Shown here one piece after another: positions 8,289 through 16,919 of a stretch of DNA of 64,000 nt. The position numbers and the translations under genes are program-made. Under the pieces are notes generated by a model. It had not been told where the DNA came from. It made no database searches and saw only the letters and a program-made list of their open reading frames with translations. This stretch comes from Pseudarthrobacter sp. AL07 (GTDB lineage: Bacteria; Actinomycetota; Actinomycetes; Actinomycetales; Micrococcaceae): contig NZ_JASBRB010000003.1 of NCBI RefSeq assembly GCF_029960665.1, positions 268,233 through 332,232 on the forward strand, read 5' to 3'. Positions within the stretch are counted from its first letter, which is position 1. Each line of letters opens with the position of its first letter.

Positions 8289-9722
8289 ATGGCCATCTCC
8301 CTCGCCACCCTGCTCGGCGTGCACTCCCTCCACCTATCCAATGCAGGCCTTGCCGAGACCACCTGGCACGAGGACATCAACTGGGTTGCCGTCACGGAAC
8401 TGGAAGACCCGCAGCGCTTCCTCAGCGGCGGCGAACTGGTACTCACCACCGGCATGCGCCTGCGGTCCGCGCCCGAGCAGCGGCGCTTCGTCCGGCAGGT
8501 CCAGCGCGCCGGAGCCGTGGGCATCGGCTTCGGGACCGGTCTGACGCACGACGCCGTCCCGCCGGCCCTGATTGCCGAGGCCAACCGCTGGGGGCTGCCG
8601 ATAGTCCAGGTGCCGTACGAGACGCCGTTCATTGCCATCGGCAAACTGGTGGCGGAAGCGCAGGCCGCCGATCACGTCGCGAAGCTGGAGCGCCTGATCG
8701 CGGGCCACCAGATCCTGGCCCGCGCGCTCCTCACCGGCGGCGGCCTCGCCCAGCTCCTGAAGCACCTGGGCGGCATGCTGCGGACAGAGATTGCCCTCAC
8801 CCAGTTCACCGCCCACCTGTACAACAGCAGCTCCGAGCTCCCTACCGCTGACACGTGGTCCTCCTACCCCATCCCCACCGGCCGCCGCGATGCCTGCACA
8901 CTCTGGGTCCGCCAGCCGTTCGAGGATTCAGGGATTATCGGCTACGCCCAGAACCTGATCAGCGTGGAGCTGAACAACATGGTCAAGCAGCGCCAGGCCC
9001 AGCGCGCCCTGTGCGGCCAGGTGCTCGAGGACGTCATCCACGGCTCCCTGGAGACCAGCGAGGCCCAGCGGCGCCTCGCCGGCGTGGGCCTGAACAGCAC
9101 ACGCAAAAACGTGGTGCTGCTGGCGGTGTCCGCCGCCCATCACAAGGCGCTGGTGAGCACCTCCGTGCCGCAGCCGCTGGAGAACGCGGTGGCCGCCGTC
9201 GTCGGGAAGGACCTGGTGGTGGTGATTAACGACGACGGCAGCGCGGCACCTGCGCTGGCCAGGCGCCTCAGCGATCACCTGGCGGAGGCAGGGATCCACG
9301 CGACGATCGGGATCGGCGGCGGGTACACCAAGCCGAACGGCCTGCGCTGGAGCTACTTCGAGGCGCGCGATGCGGCCAGCCACGGCCTGCCGGTTAACGA
9401 GCCGGAACGCCTGAGCCTGACCTCCCTGTTGCTGGCCAGCGAAGACGTTCCGCTGGCTGACATGGCCCACGAGTCGTTGAACCCACTCCGCGCCTTCGAC
9501 GCTGCCCACGGCGCGGAACTGGTGACCACCCTGGAAAGCTACCTGAACAACAACGGTTCCGTGGCCGCCGTCGCCGAAGCCCTGACCCTGCATCGGAACA
9601 CGGTGCGGTACCGGTTGGCGCAGATCACCGAACTCACCGGCTACGATCCTTCGGTCACGGCGGACCGTGTCCAGCTGTGGCTGGCTCTCGCCGTGTCGCG
9701 GCTCGGAGCGCGGCACCCCTGA
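8289..9722 (+). CDS. PucR-family transcriptional regulator
   Basis: A 477-residue regulator with an N-terminal PucR ligand-sensing region (about residues 1-130) and a C-terminal PucR-type helix-turn-helix (LESYLNNNGSVAAVAEALTL then HRNTVRYRLAQITELTG, about residues 410-460). It is divergent from patD-gabT, so control of putrescine/GABA catabolism is the natural inference; the ligand cannot be read from sequence. The ATG has no ribosome site, but TATCCT lies at 8277-8282 with exactly 6 nt before the ATG, the spacing of a leaderless actinobacterial transcript. It ends beside a family B hairpin. Confidence 0.88.
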   Translation: MAISLATLLGVHSLHLSNAGLAETTWHEDINWVAVTELEDPQRFLSGGELVLTTGMRLRSAPEQRRFVRQVQRAGAVGIGFGTGLTHDAVPPALIAEANRWGLPIVQVPYETPFIAIGKLVAEAQAADHVAKLERLIAGHQILARALLTGGGLAQLLKHLGGMLRTEIALTQFTAHLYNSSSELPTADTWSSYPIPTGRRDACTLWVRQPFEDSGIIGYAQNLISVELNNMVKQRQAQRALCGQVLEDVIHGSLETSEAQRRLAGVGLNSTRKNVVLLAVSAAHHKALVSTSVPQPLENAVAAVVGKDLVVVINDDGSAAPALARRLSDHLAEAGIHATIGIGGGYTKPNGLRWSYFEARDAASHGLPVNEPERLSLTSLLLASEDVPLADMAHESLNPLRAFDAAHGAELVTTLESYLNNNGSVAAVAEALTLHRNTVRYRLAQITELTGYDPSVTADRVQLWLALAVSRLGARHP

Positions 9723-9728
9723 GTGCCG

Positions 9729-9791
9729 CAACGCGGGGTCACATCGCGCCCATGTTACGGCCCCGGATGGGCGCTAAATGACCCCGCGTTG
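9729..9791. repeat. Long hairpin, dispersed family B
   Basis: Two 25-nt arms (9729-9753 and 9767-9791) beginning CAACGCGGGGTCA pair with a few mismatches. The element lies between convergent genes and overlaps the last codons and stop of the CYTH-CHAD gene. A close relative is at 15321-15383. Confidence 0.85.
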
Positions 9792-11399
9792 GAGGGGTTT
9801 GCGGGACTTCTTGCGTTCCTTCCGGTACTCAACTTCGGCGTCGGCCGCGAGCTGTACCTGCCGGGTATGGAGCGTGACGTAGGCGGACGCGACAGCCTCG
9901 GGGAGGTCCGGCGCCGCCGCCAGCTTGGCCAGCAGGTCCCGGGCCACCACGCTGTCGTGGAAATCGCCGAGGATCTGCTGCTGGCGGCGCGCGGCCTTGG
10001 CGATCTTCGTGGCGCGCTTACCGTGCACCGGCTCTGCGGACTCCGCCACATGCCGCAGCCGTTTGGCATCCTTGCGCACCTCGTGCAGCGCCGTCTCGTG
10101 CTCGGCTCCCCGGCGTGCACGTTTGGCCGTCCTCGCTCCGCGCTGCAGGCGTTTGGCGGCCTTGGCCACCAGCTGCCCTGCCGCCTTACGGGCCGGGGCT
10201 GCGGCGCCCGGGCGGACTGGCGGGTTGTCAAGGAAGGCCTCGAGGCCGTCCAGGAGTTGGAAATAGCGCGCGGAAACCATCGCCATCTGGAGTTTCCGGT
10301 GGGCTGCGTCCCGGCTCGGTCCCAGGTCATCCTCCAGCCGGTCCTTCACCGCCGAAGCCAGTAGCGGGGGCAGCTCCGCCATATGCCCGCGCAGGCGGTC
10401 CAGCATGACTTCAGCGTCCCGCGGCACGCCCAGCACGCGGCCAAGCCATTTGAGCTCTGTACCGAGGTGCCGCACAGCCAGGGCATTGTAGAACCGCCGG
10501 TAGGCTTGCAGCGCCGAACGGGCCCGGCGGGTGGCCGACCGCAGATCGTGCACAGCCTCCGGTTCCTCCAGACGGACGCCGGGATCATGTGCCAGGATGT
10601 CGCGGATCTGCGCAGCCAGGTAGGCGGTCAGCAGGTCTGACACCGGATCCTTCTTGCCGGGACTTTTTGGGCCGGCCGCGGCACCGGATTCCGTGGCAGG
10701 CAGCGCCAGGACCTTTGCCAGCTTGGAGCCGTGCTTGGCCGGGCGCGCCCCTGCGGCTGCCAGGATTTTTTCTGCGGCCGGGAACAGGTCAGTGCTCCCG
10801 TGCACCAGCTCGAGTTCCCATTCACGCCACTGCCGGGTCCGTGCCTCCCCCTCGGGCGCTGCCGCGTCCCCCATCGCGGCGTCACCCGCGCCGCCCGCAG
10901 CGCCGAGCAACTCTGCGCTCACGCGGTCATCGGCCAAATCCGCCAGGTGGACACCGTCCTCGCCATATAACGCATAGGTGGTCCGCCGGGTTTTCAGCCG
11001 GACCACCGGTGCGGCGTCCTCACCGCGGAGGTACGCCATCACGTGAGCCAACAGGCTGTCAGGAACGACGCCGGGCTGGCCCAGCGGGGCGTGCAGCTCG
11101 CGGCGACGCCGGGGTTCCGACCCGGAGCCGCCGGCTGCGTCGCCAGACTCCTCGTCGGATCCGGGGCCCTCCGCGGTCAGCTTCAGGTGCCAGCCGGCGT
11201 CGACTCCGCCGGTGCGGCGGCGAAGTGTGATGTCGCGGGCGGCGAGCGCATGGCCTGCTGTGTCGAAGTACACCGCTTCCAGGGTGTCCACGTGTGGCTC
11301 CCCCACCCGGGTGACCCCGGGGATGTCCGCGAGCGCCGGCACCTCGGCGTCCGGGCCGACGTCGTACTTCTTTTCGACCTCAACTGCCTGCGAAGCCAT
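9774..11399 (-). CDS. CYTH and CHAD domain protein
   Basis: A 541-residue two-domain protein. The N-terminal CYTH (triphosphate tunnel) domain begins with the ExExK signature in QAVEVEKKYDVG and continues to about residue 230 (VYFDTAGHALAARDITLRRR is the second strand region). A CHAD domain, rich in histidine and basic residues, follows from about residue 245 (VHDLRSATRRARSALQAYRRF region). The fusion is typical of polyphosphate- or triphosphate-handling proteins. I chose ATG 11399, which has AAGGA upstream. The last residues (QRGVI) and the stop are encoded inside the family B hairpin, which suggests the repeat shaped this C-terminus. Confidence 0.9.
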   Translation of the reverse strand: MASQAVEVEKKYDVGPDAEVPALADIPGVTRVGEPHVDTLEAVYFDTAGHALAARDITLRRRTGGVDAGWHLKLTAEGPGSDEESGDAAGGSGSEPRRRRELHAPLGQPGVVPDSLLAHVMAYLRGEDAAPVVRLKTRRTTYALYGEDGVHLADLADDRVSAELLGAAGGAGDAAMGDAAAPEGEARTRQWREWELELVHGSTDLFPAAEKILAAAGARPAKHGSKLAKVLALPATESGAAAGPKSPGKKDPVSDLLTAYLAAQIRDILAHDPGVRLEEPEAVHDLRSATRRARSALQAYRRFYNALAVRHLGTELKWLGRVLGVPRDAEVMLDRLRGHMAELPPLLASAVKDRLEDDLGPSRDAAHRKLQMAMVSARYFQLLDGLEAFLDNPPVRPGAAAPARKAAGQLVAKAAKRLQRGARTAKRARRGAEHETALHEVRKDAKRLRHVAESAEPVHGKRATKIAKAARRQQQILGDFHDSVVARDLLAKLAAAPDLPEAVASAYVTLHTRQVQLAADAEVEYRKERKKSRKPLQRGVI

Positions 11400-11531
11400 G
11401 ACCGGCCGTCCTTCCAGAATCACGGGCGCCAGGTCCAGCTGGACAAGTTCTTACGAGCCCGGGACTGAACACTTGTGGCCCGAGTCTATGCCCGCAACAT
11501 TAACGGCCGGGAGAGGTTCACCACAGAAGTC

Positions 11532-11560
11532 TAGACATCAAACGTCTAACGTCTAACGTT
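11532..11560. promoter_or_regulatory. Candidate operator and promoter of the CynX-type MFS operon
   Basis: An inverted repeat TAGAC-7-GTCTA lies at 11532-11548 and the unit ACGTCTA is repeated directly at 11542-11555. TAACGT at 11554-11559 lies 7 nt from the ATG and could be a -10 box for a leaderless message. The FadR-type regulator encoded in the same operon is the likely ligand. This is inference from position. Confidence 0.5.
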
Positions 11561-11566
11561 AAGGGC

Positions 11567-12790
11567 ATGACTGTTTCCCCTTCCGGTACCCCGACGCTGT
11601 CCGACGCGCCGCCCAAGCCGCGTTCCGCCGTCGTGTTCGGCGTCATTGCGCTGGTGCTTATTGGGCTGAACCTGCGCGCGGGGATTGCGGCGGCGTCGGC
11701 CCTCCTCCACGATTTTCAGCAAGTCCTTGGCTACGGACCGCTGGTGGCAGCGATCATCCCGTCCATCCCCACGCTCTGTTTTGCGGTGGCGGGGGCCGCG
11801 ACCTCGTGGCTGACCGGACGGCTGGGCGTGGAGAAGGCCATCCTGCTGGCGCTTGGGTTCCTGGCCGGCGGGCTGCTGCTCCGAGGGATCCCGGCAACGG
11901 GCATGCTCGTGGCAGGCACCGTGGTGGGGATGTCCGGCCTGGCGGTCTGCAACGTGGCCATGCCGTCGTTCATTCGCGAGCATTTCGCCAGCCGCACCTC
12001 GGCGATGACCGCGCTCTACACCGTCGCCATGACCACCGGCGCCACCGTCACCGCGGTCGCCGTCGTCCCGATGGCGCTGGCACTCGGCTCACCGTCCGCC
12101 GCCGTCGGCACGATCGGATTCCTGGCCGTGGCCGCCTTCCTGGGCTTCCTGCCCGTTGTTCTGCATGCGCACCGCAACAGCGTCCGCAACACTGCTGCCC
12201 GCATCTCCCCATGGCCACTGATCCGAACCCGGAAGGGCCAGCTTCTCACCGCCCTCTTCGCACTCCAGGCGCTGCTCGCGTACTCGCTCATCAGCTGGTT
12301 CCCGTCGATGCTGATCAGCATGGGCCTCAGCCCAGCGGACAGCGGCCTGATGTACGGGCTGATGCAGCTGGTCTCCGTACCGGCCGGCATGATACTAATC
12401 GCCATCGGCTCGCGGCCCCGGATGCTCCGGCCGGCGCTGTATCTGGTCAGCACCACCATGGTGGCCGGCCTGTCAGCGCTGATGTTCCTGCCGGTGGCCC
12501 TGGCCGTCATCCCCACCGTCCTGCTTGGCTTCGGCCTGGGCATTTTCCCGCTGGTGATGGTGATGATCAGCCGGAGCGGGACGAGCACCGCCGAGACCAC
12601 CGCCCTGTCCACCCTGGCGCAGTCCACCGGCTACCTGCTGGCCACGGCCGGCCCCTTCGGTGCGGGCCTGCTGTTCAGCGGGACTGGCGGCTGGATGCTT
12701 CCCCTCGCACTGCTGCTGGGACTTGCCGTGGTCCAAGTGGTGGTTGCACACCTCATCTCCCGTGCCCCCTTGTCCGCCCTGAAGAAGTAG
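11567..12790 (+). CDS. MFS transporter, CynX/NimT-like
   Basis: A 407-residue permease with about twelve hydrophobic segments. The early LIGLNLRAGIAAASALL and the overall pattern fit the CynX/NimT (cyanate or nitroimidazole) branch of the major facilitator superfamily. The substrate is unknown. Six bases separate it from the FadR-type regulator gene downstream, so the two are almost certainly co-transcribed and the regulator probably controls its own operon through the repeats at 11532-11560. The purine-rich AAGGG next to the ATG is too close to be a good ribosome site. Confidence 0.85.
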   Translation: MTVSPSGTPTLSDAPPKPRSAVVFGVIALVLIGLNLRAGIAAASALLHDFQQVLGYGPLVAAIIPSIPTLCFAVAGAATSWLTGRLGVEKAILLALGFLAGGLLLRGIPATGMLVAGTVVGMSGLAVCNVAMPSFIREHFASRTSAMTALYTVAMTTGATVTAVAVVPMALALGSPSAAVGTIGFLAVAAFLGFLPVVLHAHRNSVRNTAARISPWPLIRTRKGQLLTALFALQALLAYSLISWFPSMLISMGLSPADSGLMYGLMQLVSVPAGMILIAIGSRPRMLRPALYLVSTTMVAGLSALMFLPVALAVIPTVLLGFGLGIFPLVMVMISRSGTSTAETTALSTLAQSTGYLLATAGPFGAGLLFSGTGGWMLPLALLLGLAVVQVVVAHLISRAPLSALKK

Positions 12791-12796
12791 AACGCC

Positions 12797-13477
12797 ATGA
12801 CCCTGAGCACCTCACCCCGCCAGCCCCTCGCCGACGAGGTCACCGCCAAACTCCGTCAGATGGTCCACTCCGGCGAATGGCCCCTGGACCAGCGCATCCC
12901 GTCCGAGCCGGAGCTGATGCATGGCCTGGGGGTCTCGCGCGGCACGTTGCGCGAAGCCATCAAAGCCCTGGCGCATAGCGGGATGCTGGAGGTCCGCCGC
13001 GGCGACGGCACCTACGTCCGGGCCACCAGCGAGATGTCCGGCGCCGCCCGGCGAATGTACCAGGACCACACGGACGAACACATCCTCGAGGTCAGGCTCG
13101 GCCTTGACACGCAGGCGGCGCGCCTCGCGGCCCGGAATGCAACGGCCGACGACGTCGCCGACCTGCGCACGGTGCTCTCCACCCGGGAATCCGCCTGGAA
13201 CGCCGGTGACTTCGAGGGGTGGGCCCGGGCGGACTGGGCCTTCCACGCGCGCCTTGCCAAAGCCTCCGGGAACCCGCTGCTGCACGAGCTCTACGTCAGT
13301 TTCGGCGATGTGTTCCACCAGGACCTGCTGAAACAGCAGCGCAAGGGCAGGCTGGACGGCCTCACGAATGAAGGCCACGGTGCCGTGGTGGACGCTATCG
13401 AGGCCCACGACGCCGATTCCGCGGTGGCCAGCGTCAACCAGAACCTTAACACCTGCGCGGAGTGGCTGCGGGCGTAA
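12797..13477 (+). CDS. FadR/GntR-family transcriptional regulator (FCD type)
   Basis: A 226-residue regulator. The N-terminal GntR winged helix (about residues 8-75) contains WPLDQRIPSEPELMHGLGVS and RGTLREAIKAL. The C-terminal all-helical FCD ligand-binding domain includes the conserved metal/ligand-type histidine segment in DWAFHARLAKASGNPLL. It follows the MFS gene by 6 bp and probably regulates that transporter in response to its substrate. A strong hairpin follows the stop codon. Confidence 0.92.
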   Translation: MTLSTSPRQPLADEVTAKLRQMVHSGEWPLDQRIPSEPELMHGLGVSRGTLREAIKALAHSGMLEVRRGDGTYVRATSEMSGAARRMYQDHTDEHILEVRLGLDTQAARLAARNATADDVADLRTVLSTRESAWNAGDFEGWARADWAFHARLAKASGNPLLHELYVSFGDVFHQDLLKQQRKGRLDGLTNEGHGAVVDAIEAHDADSAVASVNQNLNTCAEWLRA

Positions 13478-13483
13478 GTCCAG

Positions 13484-13529
13484 CGCCCGACGGCGGTCCG
13501 GCACCTGGGTGCCGCACCGCCGTCGGGCG
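13484..13529. terminator. Strong bidirectional hairpin
   Basis: Arms CGCCCGACGGCGGT (13484-13497) and ACCGCCGTCGGGCG (13516-13529) pair perfectly around a smaller nested stem. It lies between the convergent FadR-type gene and the next minus-strand gene. The string GCACCGCCGTCGGGC recurs near 54.47 kb. Confidence 0.85.
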
Positions 13530-13558
13530 TTACCGCGTCTAAGTGCTGCCGCTGCCGG

Positions 13559-14095
13559 TCAGGGGCGGAGACCCTGGAACACGTTCTTGGGCCGCTGCAT
13601 CTCACCATGCTTGGCACCGAGGATAATCACGGCACCGGCGAAAGCAGGAATGGCCCACTGCAGCATTTTGAGCTGCTGCTGCGCCGACTTCAGCTCATCG
13701 GAGGCCCCTGCCCTGGGCTCCGTGGCCCCCTCGCCGCCCTGGTCCGCGAGCTGGTCCACCTTCTTGCCGAGAATCCCGGCGTACAGTGTCACGGCGGCGC
13801 CGGCCACGGTCACCGCCGTCTTGATCACAGTGTCCCGCGCCACGCCGTCCTGCTTCGCGATGCGGTCCTTGTTCTCAAAGGCAATCGCGAGGTCAGCCAG
13901 CAAATGCGAGGCGAAAGCCGCAGTCTGGACCGGCGCCCACTTCATCCAGCCTGCACTGGAGAGCCGGGTCCGCTCGGCCGGGTCCTTGGCATCAGCGGCC
14001 GCACCGTTCAATCCGATGGCGCCCATGAGTGAACCGCCGAACCATGCCGCAGCGCTCAGATCGTGAACGGACCGGGCAACAAGATTTCCTGCCAT
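13559..14095 (-). CDS. Membrane protein of unknown function
   Basis: A 178-residue protein that I do not recognise as a characterised family. Hydrophobic stretches occur near the N-terminus (AAAWFGGSLMGAIGLNGAAA), around residue 55 (AAFASHLLADLAIAF), at VIKTAVTVAGAAVTLYAGIL and near the C-terminus (WAIPAFAGAVIILGA), so it is probably an inner-membrane protein. A charged, Gly/Glu-rich linker precedes the last helix. ATG 14095 is preceded by AGGAA at a suitable distance; the open frame extends further but without a better start. It is divergent from the DUF1206 gene. Confidence 0.7.
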   Translation of the reverse strand: MAGNLVARSVHDLSAAAWFGGSLMGAIGLNGAAADAKDPAERTRLSSAGWMKWAPVQTAAFASHLLADLAIAFENKDRIAKQDGVARDTVIKTAVTVAGAAVTLYAGILGKKVDQLADQGGEGATEPRAGASDELKSAQQQLKMLQWAIPAFAGAVIILGAKHGEMQRPKNVFQGLRP

Positions 14096-14322
14096 GATGT
14101 GGATTCCTAACGTCGAACTGGTTCCGAAATGCCGCTGGTGCGGCCTGTCCTGGCCTGGCCCATATGGGTCATGGACATGCCATGGTAAGCACACTTATCA
14201 ATGTTACGAAACCCCCAACTTCGGGCACGGTTGCGCGTAATATCGTCGCCATGCATGACGCACATGACCTGGCCGCGGGTGCCGCTACCTTGCGCGCCAG
14301 GAAACCGGCGAACGGCTGACTG

Positions 14323-15150
14323 ATGGCAGACGGGGAATCCGCCATCGGCGAGGCGGCGGACGCCGTCGAGGAGGCGTCCGACACCAAGGCGCTGGACGTT
14401 GTGGCGCGCTCGGGATTTGCCGTGATGGCCCTGCTTCACATCATCGTTGGTGCGATTGCCATCGCCCTGGCCTTCGGCCAGCCGGGGCAGGCGGAAGCCA
14501 CCGGTGCCATCGAGCAGCTGGGCGCCAACCCTTGGGGACCGGCCGTGCTGTGGTCCTGCGTCGTGGCGTGCACCGGCCTGGCTTTGTGGCAACTCAGTGA
14601 GGCCACCCTCCGTTCGCGGCGTCTTCCCCGAGCGAAGCGGCTCGGAAAGCTGATCTCCTCCGGCTTTTTGGCCGTAGCTTACGGAAGTGTGGGCCTCAGC
14701 TTCGCCGGGTTTGCCGTGGGCCTGCGCGGAGATTCCGGAGACACCGCACGCGATTTCAGCACGGCCCTCCTGAACACGCAGTTCGGGCTGCCTGCGCTGG
14801 TGGCGGTAGGCCTGACCACCATGGGCGTCGGCGTCTACTTTGTGGTGAAGGGACTGCGGCGCGGGTTCAAGGAGGAACTCTTCCGGTTCGAGGGCACCCG
14901 CCGCGGCAAGCTCATCGACTCCTTGGGCGTCATCGGGCACGTGGCTAAGGGAATCGCGCTGAACCTGGCCGGACTGCTGTTTGTGATCGCCGCGGGGAAG
15001 CAGAGTCCCGAGGAATCCACGGGTCTGGACGGAAGCCTCAAGGCGCTCCGAGACCATCCGTTCGGCCCGTACCTGCTTGTCGCGATCGGGGTGGGTTTTA
15101 TCTGCTACGGCCTGTTCGCGCTGGTCCGGGCCCGGTTTGGCAGGATGTAA
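14323..15150 (+). CDS. DUF1206 integral membrane protein
   Basis: A 275-residue protein with six predicted membrane segments arranged as three similar pairs, as expected for DUF1206. Each pair begins with a small-residue/basic pattern (VARSGFAVMALLHIIVGA, LISSGFLAVAYGSVGLSF, IGHVAKGIALNLAGLLF). The function of the family is unknown. It is divergent from another membrane protein gene, with about 230 bp between them. The short gene remnant at 15172 starts 21 bp after it and may be carried on the same transcript. Confidence 0.88.
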   Translation: MADGESAIGEAADAVEEASDTKALDVVARSGFAVMALLHIIVGAIAIALAFGQPGQAEATGAIEQLGANPWGPAVLWSCVVACTGLALWQLSEATLRSRRLPRAKRLGKLISSGFLAVAYGSVGLSFAGFAVGLRGDSGDTARDFSTALLNTQFGLPALVAVGLTTMGVGVYFVVKGLRRGFKEELFRFEGTRRGKLIDSLGVIGHVAKGIALNLAGLLFVIAAGKQSPEESTGLDGSLKALRDHPFGPYLLVAIGVGFICYGLFALVRARFGRM

Positions 15151-15171
15151 CCACCAAGGGAAGGGAAGCCA

Positions 15172-15318
15172 ATGTCAACCGTGAGCCAACTGTTCATGTC
15201 CCCGGCCGTCGACGCGCAGTGGCCCGGGACCGGCTCCCGGCTGCACCACTCCGTGGGCCACTGGCCACTGGTGATCAATGACAGCACCAGCGTGGCCGCC
15301 GTCGGGGCTGGACGTTAA
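15172..15318 (+). pseudogene. Remnant of an SRPBCC-family (polyketide cyclase-like) gene
   Basis: A 48-codon reading frame with a good ribosome site (GGGAAG). It begins MSTVSQLFMSP and continues AVDAQWPGTGSRLHHSVGHW then PLVINDST before a premature stop. In family members that I recall, the start of the protein and the WPxxGSRLHH strand are separated by about 30 residues and followed by about 90 more. I read this as an internally deleted, C-terminally truncated relic. It could still be translated as a small protein. The identification rests on the short GSRLHH...WPLV motif. Confidence 0.6.
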
Positions 15319-15320
15319 AG

Positions 15321-15383
15321 CAACGCGGGGTCACTTCGCGCCCATCCCAACGGGATTTATGGGCGCAAAGTGACCCCGCGTTG
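15321..15383. repeat. Family B hairpin with T-tract
   Basis: Arms of 25 nt beginning CAACGCGGGGTCACTTCGCG (15321-15345 and 15359-15383) pair with a single mismatch, followed by TTTGTTTTT on the plus strand. It lies between the SRPBCC remnant and the convergent FNR copy 2 and looks like a terminator. It is closely related to 9729-9791. Confidence 0.9.
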
Positions 15384-15400
15384 TTTGTTTTTGGTGCGTG

Positions 15401-16867
15401 CTACACGTTGGCTGCTACGCCATCGCGGGAGATGGCAACCATGTCCTCGCGCGGCACCACCTTGATGCGCTCGCGCTTGACCTCAACGCCGTGAGAACCG
15501 CCGGCCTCCGTGGCCGCGGCACCGAGCGCGAGTTCGTGCGCGTCCAGCGCCAGCCAGCCTTCCCAGCTGGTGAACTTCACGCCGCGGGCGTCGAGGAGTT
15601 CGACGACGGCGTCCGCCTCGGGAACAGCGGCAACCGGAAGGTTTTCGCGGTCTTCCAGCAGGTACGTCACGGTCTCAAGGGCGTCGCCCTTGGTGTGGCC
15701 GATGAGGCCTACCGGTCCACGCTTGATCCAGCCGGTGGCGTAGATGCCCGGCACGTGGGTGCCGGCGGCATCCAGGACGCGGCCGCCGTCGTTCGGTACA
15801 ACGCCCTTCTTGTGGTCGAACTCGATCTCCGGCAGGGCGGAACCAAAGTAGCCGATCGCGCGGTACACGGCTTGGACCGGATAGTCCACGATCTCGCCGG
15901 TGCCGCGGGCGTTGCCCGTGCCGTCCAGCTCGGTGCGCTCGAACCGAATGCCGGCCACCTTGCCCGGAGTCTCGGCGTCGTCATAAATCTCCACCGGGCT
16001 GTGCAGGAAGTGCAGGTGCAGTCGGCGGGAAGCCTTGAGCTCGGAGAGGTCTTCGGGCTGCTCGGCGATCCAGTTGGTGAGCGTGCCAACCATGGTCTTG
16101 GTCTGGTTGTTGCTCTGGACCTGGCGGTCGGATTCCTCGTCGAACTCGAAGTCCTCGGCGTAGAGGATGATGTCCACGTCCTTGGAGTGGCTCAGCTCGC
16201 GCAGCTCCAGCGGGGTGAACTTGACCTGGGCGGGGCCACGGCGGCCGAACACGTGCACGTCCGTGACGGGCGAGTTCTTCAAGCCGGCGTAGACATTGTC
16301 CGGGATTTCGGAGACCAGCAGGTCGTCGGCGTGCTTGGACAGGACGCGGGCCACGTCAAGAGCCACGTTGCCGTTGCCGATCACGGCGACCTCCGTGGCG
16401 TCCAGCGGCCATTCGCGGGAAACGTCGGGGTGGCCGTCATACCAGGAGACAAAGTCTGCGCCGCCGTAGGAGCCATCCAGCTCGCCGCCCGGGATGTTCA
16501 GGTCCGCGTCCTTGATGGCGCCGGTGGCGAAGATGACGGCGTCGTAGTGCGTGCGGAGATCCTCGATGGAAATGTCCGTGCCATAGTCCACGTTGCCGAA
16601 GAAGCGGATGTCGCCGCGGTCCAGGACCTTGTGCAGGGCGTTGACGATGCCCTTGATGCGCGGGTGGTCCGGGGCCACGCCGTAGCGGATCAGGCCGTAG
16701 GGTGCCGGGTAGCGGTCAAAGAGGTCGATGCTCACGGTCAGCTCGCCGCTCTTGACGGCTTCGCTCTTGGTGAGGATGTCCGCGGCGTAGACGCCGGCCG
16801 GGCCGGAGCCCACAACGGCAACGCGCAGCGGACGCTCGGCAGATCCTACGGAGGTGCTTGATGACAC
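15401..16867 (-). CDS. FprA-type ferredoxin-NADP reductase (copy 2)
   Basis: A 488-residue flavoprotein closely similar to the copy at 1499-2953, with GSGPAGVYAADILTKSE (FAD), GNGNVALDVARVL (NADP) and the C-terminal ATGWIKRGPVGLIGHTKGDA. The start is GTG 16867 with AAAGGA upstream. It lies 52 bp downstream of the siroheme synthase gene on the same strand, and that promoter carries the same control element as the sulfite reductase operon. I infer that this paralogue supplies reduced ferredoxin to sulfite reductase, while copy 1 has another role. Confidence 0.92.
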   Translation of the reverse strand: MSSSTSVGSAERPLRVAVVGSGPAGVYAADILTKSEAVKSGELTVSIDLFDRYPAPYGLIRYGVAPDHPRIKGIVNALHKVLDRGDIRFFGNVDYGTDISIEDLRTHYDAVIFATGAIKDADLNIPGGELDGSYGGADFVSWYDGHPDVSREWPLDATEVAVIGNGNVALDVARVLSKHADDLLVSEIPDNVYAGLKNSPVTDVHVFGRRGPAQVKFTPLELRELSHSKDVDIILYAEDFEFDEESDRQVQSNNQTKTMVGTLTNWIAEQPEDLSELKASRRLHLHFLHSPVEIYDDAETPGKVAGIRFERTELDGTGNARGTGEIVDYPVQAVYRAIGYFGSALPEIEFDHKKGVVPNDGGRVLDAAGTHVPGIYATGWIKRGPVGLIGHTKGDALETVTYLLEDRENLPVAAVPEADAVVELLDARGVKFTSWEGWLALDAHELALGAAATEAGGSHGVEVKRERIKVVPREDMVAISRDGVAANV

Positions 16868-16919
16868 GGCTGTGTTCCTTTATCTTCTGCATGGACTTCA
16901 GGGGTAAGAACGTGGGTGG

